A DNA stretch of 5,176 nucleotides from JAGOBX01 sp017999075 [NCBI: Candidatus Babelota bacterium]. Lineage in GTDB: Bacteria; JAGOBX01. This document shows, one piece after another, positions 1 to 5,176 of this stretch. Below the pieces are notes generated by a model. It did no database searches. It was not told where the DNA came from and worked only from the letters and a program-made list of their open reading frames with translations. How positions within the stretch are numbered: position 1 is the first letter of the stretch; every line of letters begins with the position of its first letter. The DNA is taken from assembly GCA_017999075.1 (NCBI GenBank), contig JAGOBX010000291.1, positions 1 through 5,176 on the forward strand, written 5' to 3'. A program made the translations under genes and the position numbers.

Positions 1-2
1 CA

Positions 3-965
3 CTTGAAAACGGAAAAAGCCTTGAGGAAACTGTTTTATTTTCAAAACAATCAGGAGGGTCAAGTTCAAATGTTGCTGTTGGACTTGCCCGTCTTGACAT
101 ACCTGCAGCTTTTACCGGAATAATAGGTGATGATTATTTCGGTAATTTTTTGGAACGCAAACTTTCAGACAGCGGAATTGATTGTTCACTTTTAAAAAAA
201 ACTTCTAAATTCAACACTCCTATTGTATTTGTCGGACTGGATAAAAAAGGAAATAATGATTTTTGTTTTTATAGAGATTTTAATCTTAATAAAGAATATA
301 AAATCACAAAGCAAGACAGTCATTTTATAAAAAAAATAAAAATTATGCATTTCAGTTCGGTAGTTCTCCGGGAAATAAATTTTAAATTTCAAATTGCCAA
401 ACTTATTGACTATATAAAATTTAAAAACAGGGGACTCATCCATTTTGACGCAAATATAAGATTCGGGCTGTGGAATAATCATAATATTTTAAAAAATGTC
501 ATAATTCAATTTTGCAAATTGTCTGATATAATAAAATTTTCTGAAGAAGAACTTTTTTTTGTTTCCAACATTAAAAATATAGAAAAATCATTAAAAACAA
601 TTAAACTTTTTAAAGATAAACTTGTAATTGTGACTGCAGGAGAAAATGGGAGTTATACTTTGTTAAACAATGAGCTGATACATATTCCTTCTTTTAAAAT
701 AAATGCAGTCGATACTACAGGAGCAGGAGATGCTTTTGTCAGCGCATTTTTATCGAGATTGTATAAAAATAAAATAGACAGTTTTGAAATTCTGAAGAAT
801 ATGATTAATAAACAAACCATTGAAGAATGGCTTACTTTTTCAAATGCTGCTGGTTCATTGAACTGCGGACAGAGAGGAGCCACTTCCGGTATGACTTCAG
901 AAAAAAATATTATTGATTTTATAAAGGAACAAATTTCGAATGAAAAAAATAAAAGTTGCCGGTGA
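3..965 (+). CDS. PfkB/ribokinase-family sugar kinase, fructokinase-like (5' end outside window)
   Basis: This kinase probably phosphorylates a hexose or sugar acid in the cytoplasm with ATP. About 320 residues are present and the frame is open to the left edge. The family is usually 300-340 residues, so only some 15-25 N-terminal residues (the strand leading to the GE..iD motif) should be missing. The TTG at 150 is internal, because conserved sequence precedes it. Visible signatures are the substrate-side GGSSSNVAVGLARL motif starting at nt 54, followed by GIIGDDYFG. A fructokinase-type FDANIRFGLW lies at nt 444 onward (FDPN.R..LW is usual, so here Ala replaces Pro). The C-terminal PfkB signature DTTGAGDAF starts at nt 711, and the catalytic-base Asp of GAGD is at nt 729-731. 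The 3' end overlaps the next gene by 26 bp. The family call is firm. The exact sugar (fructose, ribose, KDG or other) is not settled. Confidence 0.93.
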   Translation, partial: LENGKSLEETVLFSKQSGGSSSNVAVGLARLDIPAAFTGIIGDDYFGNFLERKLSDSGIDCSLLKKTSKFNTPIVFVGLDKKGNNDFCFYRDFNLNKEYKITKQDSHFIKKIKIMHFSSVVLREINFKFQIAKLIDYIKFKNRGLIHFDANIRFGLWNNHNILKNVIIQFCKLSDIIKFSEEELFFVSNIKNIEKSLKTIKLFKDKLVIVTAGENGSYTLLNNELIHIPSFKINAVDTTGAGDAFVSAFLSRLYKNKIDSFEILKNMINKQTIEEWLTFSNAAGSLNCGQRGATSGMTSEKNIIDFIKEQISNEKNKSCR

Positions 966-2769
966 AACATTAGAAAAGTGTTTGAAACAAATTTCTGAAC
1001 AGATTCATAAACCTGTATCTGAAATTAATGATTATAAAATCATTCAAACCGGGGAAAAAGGATTTTTAGGGTTTTTCAAAAAACCATTTGAGATTGAATA
1101 TGTTGACGGTTCTGCGGTTTCGTCTGCAGATGATTTCAGAATTAATGAAGCTCTGAAAGTTGCGCAGGAGTTTGACGGATTTTTTACGATTGATTATCAG
1201 GATAGTTCTGCGTATCTTACTGTTTATCCTCCTGGCGGTTCAGGAAAATCTGTTGATTTAAAGGAAATTATCAGTAGATTGGAATTATTAAAAGTTCATA
1301 ATATAGACGAAAAAAATATAAAAGAAGCATTAACGGATAAAATAAAGACTGCTGTTAAAGTAGCTGATTGGCCTGATGGCGAATCATATAATTCTTATTT
1401 TAAAATTGAAACAAAAATTGATAAAATGGCAGCATACTGCACGATTTTTCCTCCTAAAAAAGGGGGGAAACATCTTTCAGCAGATGATATTATGAATGGT
1501 TTGAAAAATAATAATATAGTTAAAGATATCTTTATTGAAAATATAAAAACAGCTATTAATAATTGCGAATATCATAAAAAATTTGTTGCTGCTGCAGGAC
1601 GGGAACCTGTTAACGGCAGCGATGCATTTATGAAATATTTTTTTAATGTAAATAAAGAGGTAGATTTAAAAATTAAACATGATGGGAGCGTTGATTTCAG
1701 GGAATTAAATATAATTCAGACTATAAAAAAAGATGCAGTGATTTGCGAAAAAATAAATCATAGCGATGGAATCGACGGTTATGATGTTTTCGGAAAAGTT
1801 ATTAAAGCTAAACCAGGAAATGATTTGATAATTAAAAACGGCAGGAATACTTATCTTGACGCTGAAAAACAAAAAGTTTTTGCAGCAAAAGACGGCGAAC
1901 CCACTTTAAATGATGCAGGAGAAGTTAGTGTTAACGAAATTTTATCAATTGAAGGAGATGTTAATTATTCTACAGGTAATATTAATTTTTTGGGAAGCGT
2001 TATAATTGAAGGAAGAATAGAAGATAATTTTACAGTAAAAGCTGCAGGAGATATCATTGTCAAAGGGAATATTGGAAAATCTGTTGTTGATGCAGGATCA
2101 AATATAATTGTTGACGGAGGAATAATCGGAAAAAACGAGGCAGTTATAAAATCCGGAAAAAATGTTTATGCTAAATTTATAGAAAGTTCTAATGTATTTG
2201 CCAAACAGGATATTGTATGCAGAAAAATGATTATGCATTCAAATATTTCTGCCGGCGTTTCTGTGAGAGTGTCTGGCGACCGCGGAGCTTTGATGGGAGG
2301 AATTACGCGTGCTGGAGAATCAGTTGTAGTAAACGAGCTTGGCGCTGTAGGAGCAGCTGTTACAACAGTGGAAGTAGGCATTAAACCTGAAATAATTATG
2401 CAGTTGAGCGAACTTGAAAATAAAAAGATTGATATGACTAAAAAACTTGATAAAATAAAACTCGGTATTCAAACGCTTGAAAAAAGAAATGAAGAACGTG
2501 AATTGGACGGAACAGAAAAAGTTCAGGCGCTTCAACTGAATTCTATGGCAAAATCAGTTTCGGAACAGATTGATTCTGTAAAATTTGAGATAATTCAGAT
2601 AAAACGTAATAGTGAAATTAATCCCCGTTCAAAGATTCAGGTGTATGATAAATTATTCGCTAATGTGCATGTTTTATTCGGTAATATCCAGCGTAATTTC
2701 AGCAAAGAAGAAATTCATGTGAGGCTTGGAGTAATGGACGGGAAAATAGTTATATTACCTTATGATTAG
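940..2769 (+). CDS. fapA: FapA (DUF342) protein with N-terminal Jag-like domain
   Basis: This is a 609-aa cytoplasmic protein of the FapA family, with no signal peptide or membrane segment. Residues 3-55 resemble the Jag N-terminal domain, with the typical EKGFLGFFKKP motif at 39-49. Residues about 79-140 and 152-235 are two similar modules: YPPGGSGK at 96-103 and FPPKKGGK at 170-177. The second ends in the FapA hallmark AAGREPVNGSDAF. Residues about 330-482 are a Gly/Val/Ile-rich right-handed beta-helix of the MinC-C/bactofilin kind, with GDIIVKGNIGK and a GALMGGI turn. Residues about 486-556 are a charged coiled coil, and a short beta-rich tail ends in KIVILPYD. The ATG is preceded by AAAGGA at 923-928. 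In Vibrio, FapA is reported to affect flagellar assembly and to bind the PTS protein EIIAGlc, but many homologues are unstudied. The family is clear. A flagellar role here is only inferred, since no flagellar gene is in view. Confidence 0.92.
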   Translation: MKKIKVAGETLEKCLKQISEQIHKPVSEINDYKIIQTGEKGFLGFFKKPFEIEYVDGSAVSSADDFRINEALKVAQEFDGFFTIDYQDSSAYLTVYPPGGSGKSVDLKEIISRLELLKVHNIDEKNIKEALTDKIKTAVKVADWPDGESYNSYFKIETKIDKMAAYCTIFPPKKGGKHLSADDIMNGLKNNNIVKDIFIENIKTAINNCEYHKKFVAAAGREPVNGSDAFMKYFFNVNKEVDLKIKHDGSVDFRELNIIQTIKKDAVICEKINHSDGIDGYDVFGKVIKAKPGNDLIIKNGRNTYLDAEKQKVFAAKDGEPTLNDAGEVSVNEILSIEGDVNYSTGNINFLGSVIIEGRIEDNFTVKAAGDIIVKGNIGKSVVDAGSNIIVDGGIIGKNEAVIKSGKNVYAKFIESSNVFAKQDIVCRKMIMHSNISAGVSVRVSGDRGALMGGITRAGESVVVNELGAVGAAVTTVEVGIKPEIIMQLSELENKKIDMTKKLDKIKLGIQTLEKRNEERELDGTEKVQALQLNSMAKSVSEQIDSVKFEIIQIKRNSEINPRSKIQVYDKLFANVHVLFGNIQRNFSKEEIHVRLGVMDGKIVILPYD

Positions 2770-2857
2770 ATTAACTCTAATTATCACGTCAAAATAAAAA
2801 ATATGGAAAACCGGATTAAAAATGCTTGTTTTTTGAAAAATTATTCGGATTTAAATT

Positions 2858-4369
2858 ATGACTAAAAATCGTATATATATCCTGATTTTAATTTTGTCAG
2901 CGGCATTTTTTTTGAGGTATTATGACATTTATAAAGATCCTTTTTATTTTAGCTCCGGTGATAAAGATGCTTTTGTTGATTCTGGAATTTATACTTTTAA
3001 TGCCAAACATCAAATTACAGCAGGAACTTTTTTTTTTGAAGAATATAACTATCATTTAGTGTTTCCTTTGAACACCGCGTTTACATTTTTATATTTCAAG
3101 ATTGCAGGGATAAATTATTTTTCACTGATAAAATTTTTTTGCATACTCGGATTGTGTTATGTTTTTTTGTTTTACCTGATTTTTAAAAATGAAGAAAATT
3201 GTTTTCTGTATTTGATATTTTCGTCTTTTACATTTGTAACTATTTCACTTAACAGGACAGGGTTAACGGAAAATTATCTGTTGTTCTGGATACTTCTGGT
3301 TTTATGGTGTTTTATTAATGAATCGAAAATTCGGCAATTTTTGTGTGGATTTTTTATTATAATAGGATTATATATAAAAACCAATTTTCTTCCGGTTACA
3401 GCAGCAATAATAGTTATTTGTTTTTTGAGAAGAAGTAAAACTGACTACTTGAAATTTTTTATTTCCGGAATATTTACTGCAATATTGTGTTCTGCCATAT
3501 ATTTTTTTTTAACATATGATTCGTATTTGTTATTAAAAGAATCAATAATAATAAGACATATATTCACGGACCATTCAGGACGCTCTTCATTTTTTGATTT
3601 ATTTAACATTCACACTTTTTTGGGTTCTAATTTTTTTGTAAGGTGTTTTATAATTTATGGACTATTTCTTGCCGGGATGTATAAAATAATTCTGAATAAA
3701 AATAAGAATTCTAAAATTGATATGCTGATTATTCCTATTTTTATTTTTACGGTTTTTATAATAGATTATTCTTCGTCGTATTCGCCGGGAAGATACAGAT
3801 TGTTGTTGATACCGTTTTTTATCATAGGTTCGGCAGCATATTTTAAAATTAAAGAAATCAAACAATCGGCAATCCTTTCAATTTTATTGAATTATCTGTT
3901 TTTTTATCCTTTTTTTTGGTGGATAATTCTGAAAAAAATCCGTTTTCATTCAAACTTAGTTATATTTTTTTGTGTTGTAATTTGCTCAGTATTGTTTTAT
4001 TTTATTCAAAAAAAAATTCGATGGCATATTAATATTAAAACAGCACTAATTATTTTTTTGATTATTGAATTGTCTCAATATTATTATATTTTTTCGAATA
4101 CAGGATATGATTTATTAGATTCCACAAAAAAAATTAATAAAATTATTGCGCCAGGCAAAACTGTTTCAGGCTGGTGGGCTCCGCAAATATGTTTTAATAG
4201 AACAGATATTAAAGTAATACCTGGAAATTTATATCCTGAATATTTTGAAAAATATCATCCTGATTATTTGATAACTGCAAATGCGCAATATAATAAGAAT
4301 TATACACTTGTTATGTCATGTAAGTTATCCAGGCCGAATATTATTATTAATACTTATAAAAAATACTGA
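2858..4369 (+). CDS. GT-C fold membrane glycosyltransferase, GT39/PMT_2-like
   Basis: This 503-aa integral membrane protein has about 12 predicted hydrophobic segments and a short soluble C-terminal part (about 413-503). Enzymes of this kind move a sugar from a polyprenyl-phosphate donor onto lipid, glycan or protein on the outer face of the inner membrane. Segment 1 is residues 6-22. The first outer loop carries DKDAFVDSGIY (35-45), which fits the acidic D.g.Y motif of GT-C enzymes, with Asp41 as candidate catalytic base. FPLNTAFTFLYFKIAG (69-84) fits the following P..... helix, RTGLTE is at 133-138, and SPGRYRLLLIPF (309-320) matches the common RY...P helix motif. The C-terminal stretch YHPDYLI (466-472) also recurs in this group. 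The ATG is the first possible start, because TAA lies in frame at 2852. The ribosome binding site is poor (only CGGAT, 2846-2850). The acceptor and donor are unknown, and an O-antigen polymerase-like role is less likely. Confidence 0.75.
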   Translation: MTKNRIYILILILSAAFFLRYYDIYKDPFYFSSGDKDAFVDSGIYTFNAKHQITAGTFFFEEYNYHLVFPLNTAFTFLYFKIAGINYFSLIKFFCILGLCYVFLFYLIFKNEENCFLYLIFSSFTFVTISLNRTGLTENYLLFWILLVLWCFINESKIRQFLCGFFIIIGLYIKTNFLPVTAAIIVICFLRRSKTDYLKFFISGIFTAILCSAIYFFLTYDSYLLLKESIIIRHIFTDHSGRSSFFDLFNIHTFLGSNFFVRCFIIYGLFLAGMYKIILNKNKNSKIDMLIIPIFIFTVFIIDYSSSYSPGRYRLLLIPFFIIGSAAYFKIKEIKQSAILSILLNYLFFYPFFWWIILKKIRFHSNLVIFFCVVICSVLFYFIQKKIRWHINIKTALIIFLIIELSQYYYIFSNTGYDLLDSTKKINKIIAPGKTVSGWWAPQICFNRTDIKVIPGNLYPEYFEKYHPDYLITANAQYNKNYTLVMSCKLSRPNIIINTYKKY

Positions 4370-4390
4370 CGTCAACTTCATTAGAATATT

Positions 4391-4445
4391 GAAAAATTTT
4401 AAATTATGGGAGTGTTTCCATACTCCCTAAAAAAAATATTTTTTC
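4391..4445 (+). terminator. Probable terminator hairpin after the glycosyltransferase gene
   Basis: GGGAGTGT (4408-4415) pairs with ATACTCCC (4420-4427) around a TTCC loop. This gives eight pairs with one G-U. The flanks can extend the stem imperfectly: GAAAAATTTT (4391-4400) faces AAAA..TTTTTTC, ending at 4445. The hairpin starts 21 bp after the stop codon. The T-run (4439-4444) is separated from the core stem by an A-run, so this is not a textbook intrinsic terminator. It is the most GC-rich hairpin near the gene end and the best candidate. Confidence 0.5.
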
Positions 4446-4473
4446 TCGCTAATCATCATCGCGAATAAAAATA
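4437..4473 (-). terminator. Dyad with a T-run on the minus strand, terminator-like
   Basis: The arms TATTTTTTCTCGC (4437-4449) and GCGAATAAAAATA (4461-4473) match at 11 of 13 positions around an 11-nt loop. Read on the minus strand, the hairpin is followed directly by eight T residues (complement of 4429-4436), which is the layout of an intrinsic terminator. No minus-strand gene is visible to its right, so it may only insulate the region or be chance AT-rich symmetry. Confidence 0.3.
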
Positions 4474-4527
4474 AAAAAATTAATAAAGAAAAATTAAAAA
4501 AAACGACGCTTAAAATTATTTTTAGGA

Positions 4528-4560
4528 AACGGTTGGCAATGGACGAGATCCCGTACCGTT
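4528..4560. other. GC-rich stem-loop island in AT-rich spacer
   Basis: AACGGT (4528-4533) is an exact inverted repeat of ACCGTT (4555-4560). Directly inside the right arm, CGT (4552-4554) can pair with ACG (4543-4545), giving a 9-bp helix with a 9-nt bulge and a 6-nt loop. The 33 bases are about 55% G+C, in surroundings of about 20-25%. This suggests a conserved structured RNA, a protein site or a remnant of foreign DNA. It does not match a riboswitch, SRP RNA, attC site or group II intron domain V that I know. Confidence 0.35.
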
Positions 4561-4581
4561 AGAAGTAGTCAATTTAAGAAA

Positions 4582-4749
4582 ATGACAGAAAAAATTATTA
4601 TCATTATATTATTGGCATTTAGTTTGTATATGATTATTTTTCTAAATAAATATGTAAATGATTTGTGCAATCATAATGATTTTTTTAATAAAAACAGTCA
4701 ATACAATAACATGTTTGTAACGAAAAGTGGAAATTTCAGTTTGTTTTAA
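4582..4749 (+). CDS. Possible 55-aa single-pass membrane peptide
   Basis: The ATG at 4582 opens 55 codons to TAA at 4747. Residues 1-4 (MTEK) are polar and residues 5-20 form a strongly hydrophobic helix (IIIIILLAFSLYMIIF). The rest is polar and Asn-rich, so the peptide would be an N-in or N-out single-pass membrane protein. The frame is stop-free from 4498, that is 84 codons, which is somewhat longer than expected by chance in DNA this AT-rich. No start codon lies between 4498 and 4582. The ribosome binding site is weak (only AAG at 4576-4578). I do not recognise the protein. It could be a real small protein, a decayed gene fragment or chance. Confidence 0.3.
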   Translation: MTEKIIIIILLAFSLYMIIFLNKYVNDLCNHNDFFNKNSQYNNMFVTKSGNFSLF

Positions 4750-4800
4750 AAAAAAATAAGATGTTTTTTGGATAATAATAAATTTTATTACAAAATACAT

Positions 4801-4829
4801 TTGACATAAAACCAATCACAAATTATTAT
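4801..4829 (+). promoter_or_regulatory. Near-consensus sigma-70 promoter with no evident gene behind it
   Basis: A perfect -35 TTGACA (4801-4806) and a -10 TATTAT (4824-4829, five of six consensus bases) are separated by exactly 17 bp. The expected start is near 4836. Downstream there is about 300 bp without a convincing ORF before the ilvB-like gene. The transcript would therefore be either a long leader containing the inverted repeat or a small RNA. An imperfect dyad surrounds the -10 box. Confidence 0.55.
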
Positions 4830-4921
4830 TATAAAAGGTAATTTGATTAATTAAGCTTCCACAAAAAAGTTTGGTTTATCTTATGACTGCTGTTGGGACT
4901 GACTCTAATAAGTAGCTTTTG

Positions 4922-5003
4922 TGTCATTCTGAGCAAAGTCGAAAAATTTTAAATTTATGATAAAAATAGATTTCTTTACTTGCATTGCTCGAACGAAATG
5001 ACA
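4922..5003. repeat. Degenerate 82-bp inverted repeat of the TGTCATTCTGAGC type
   Basis: The element begins TGTCATTCTGAGCAAAGTCG and ends with CGAAATGACA. The outer 7 bp (TGTCATT/AATGACA) pair exactly. Inside, GAGCAA (4931-4936) pairs with TTGCTC (4985-4990) after a short offset, and the centre is AT-rich. The left arm resembles the TGTCATTCTGAGCGAAGCGAAGAATC palindromic repeat that I recall from intergenic regions of many unrelated bacteria. It looks like an old, mutated copy of a MITE-like or REP-like element. It lies between the 4801 promoter and the ilvB-like gene. Confidence 0.6.
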
Positions 5004-5079
5004 TAATTATAAATTATTAGTCGGCCCAGTGTTTGTCAAGATTTTTGTAAAATGAATAAGACTGACAAAGAAAAAACGT

Positions 5080-5107
5080 TTGAAGAATAGAAAAGAAATG
5101 ATAAAAT
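5080..5107 (+). promoter_or_regulatory. Candidate promoter for the ilvB-like gene
   Basis: TTGAAG (5080-5085) and TAAAAT (5102-5107) are 16 bp apart. The start would fall near 5114, just before the AAGGAG ribosome binding site. The -10 box matches five of six consensus bases and the -35 four of six. AT-rich DNA yields many such matches, so this is a moderate call based mainly on position. Confidence 0.35.
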
Positions 5108-5118
5108 GTAATAAAAAT

Positions 5119-5124
5119 AAGGAG
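5119..5124 (+). promoter_or_regulatory. Ribosome binding site deciding a TTG start
   Basis: AAGGAG is the strongest Shine-Dalgarno sequence in the spacer. It lies 11 nt before the TTG at 5136 and 29 nt before the ATG at 5154. The spacing favours the TTG as the true start of the following gene. Confidence 0.55.
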
Positions 5125-5135
5125 CATTTTGCTTT

Positions 5136-5176
5136 TTGGTTAAAACGGCGGAAATGACTGGTGCAAAAATCGTGCT
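5136..5176 (+). CDS. ilvB: Start of acetolactate synthase large subunit-like gene (3' end outside window)
   Basis: Only 13 complete codons are visible. From the TTG they read MVKTAEMTGAKIV, with a partial next codon that must be Leu. The MTGAKIVL stretch matches the usual opening of IlvB/IlvI, the TPP-dependent acetolactate synthase large subunit, where M-T-G-A begins the first helix and a short tail often precedes it. The enzyme would make acetolactate or acetohydroxybutyrate for Val, Leu and Ile synthesis. The start is placed at TTG 5136 because AAGGAG lies 11 nt upstream. The alternative ATG at 5154 has only GGCGGA directly next to it. TAA at 5118 closes the frame upstream. Other TPP enzymes (for example glyoxylate carboligase-type) share this N-terminus, so the symbol is tentative. 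Confidence 0.5.
   Translation, partial: MVKTAEMTGAKIV

Larger units (their letters stand above)
4370..5135. other. Gene-poor spacer between the glycosyltransferase and the ilvB-like gene
   Basis: This stretch of about 770 bp has no long ORF on either strand and very uneven base composition. It holds a terminator-like hairpin, a second dyad at 4437-4473, a GC-rich stem-loop at 4528-4560, a possible 55-codon ORF, a near-consensus promoter at 4801, a degenerate inverted repeat at 4922-5003 and a weaker promoter at 5080. I saw no tRNA, T-box, or other riboswitch motif that I recognise. The region could include eroded remains of a former gene or element, but none could be identified by translation. 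Confidence 0.7.

Noticed and set aside
150-152. TTG as the start of the sugar kinase
   Set aside because: Conserved PfkB sequence (GGSSSNVAVGLARL and GDDYFG) lies in frame before it, so the gene begins outside the window.
2762-2784. Hairpin over the fapA stop codon (ATGATTAGA / TCTAATTAT)
   Set aside because: Nine pairs, but almost all A-T with one G-U, and no T-run follows. It is too weak to call a terminator, and it does not rule out read-through into the glycosyltransferase gene.
2813-2860. Two similar CGGATT-A-rich-ATG segments before the glycosyltransferase
   Set aside because: The first ATG (2822) is followed by only three sense codons before TGA. The similarity is short and probably due to AT bias.
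4367-4374. TGACGTCA palindrome at the glycosyltransferase stop codon
   Set aside because: Only 8 bp, overlapping the stop codon, with no second copy or promoter context in the spacer.
4525-4563. GC-rich dyad as an attC site or group II intron domain V
   Set aside because: It lacks the RYYYAAC/GTTRRRY core sites of attC and the AGC triad and helix layout of domain V.
4522-4605. Minus-strand frame ending NGTGSRPLPTVS as the tail of a lost gene
   Set aside because: The frame is stopped after about 28 codons upstream and lies antisense to the small ORF. I could not match it to a family.
4883-4915. Ten-codon ORF (MTAVGTDSNK) as an ilv leader peptide
   Set aside because: It has no run of Ile, Val or Leu codons, no ribosome binding site and no attenuator hairpin beside it.

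Overview
The window is about 5.2 kb of AT-rich bacterial DNA (roughly 30% GC by eye). Its three large genes are tightly packed on the + strand, and a gene-poor spacer of about 770 bp follows. Long A and T homopolymers, an AT-biased codon choice, and a FapA protein that carries an N-terminal Jag-like domain suggest a low-GC bacterium. My loose guess is Elusimicrobiota/Endomicrobia-like or spirochaete-like. The sequence alone does not fix the lineage.

Layout. (1) Positions 3-965: most of a PfkB/ribokinase-family sugar kinase, fructokinase-like, with its first residues cut off by the window edge. (2) Positions 940-2769: a 609-aa FapA (DUF342) protein that overlaps the kinase by 26 bp. It has a Jag-N-like domain, two tandem FapA N-terminal-type modules, a beta-helix and a coiled coil. 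(3) Positions 2858-4369: a polytopic GT-C (GT39/PMT_2-like) glycosyltransferase. A hairpin that probably terminates transcription lies just after it. (4) Positions 4370-5135: a spacer holding a possible 55-aa single-pass membrane peptide, a GC-rich stem-loop island, a near-consensus sigma-70 promoter with no evident gene behind it, and a degenerate 82-bp inverted repeat. The repeat is of the widespread TGTCATTCTGAGC type. (5) Positions 5136-5176: the first codons of a gene that looks like ilvB, the acetolactate synthase large subunit, with a good ribosome binding site and its own candidate promoter.

Working together. The kinase and fapA are very likely co-transcribed and translationally coupled. 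The glycosyltransferase follows after 88 bp with no convincing promoter or terminator between, so it may belong to the same transcript. The ilvB-like gene starts a new unit. No CRISPR array, tRNA, rRNA, phage gene or complete insertion sequence is visible. The window is mostly ordinary. The points most worth a second look are the kinase-fapA coupling, the unexplained promoter and repeat upstream of the ilvB-like gene, and the short membrane ORF next to the GC-rich dyad.
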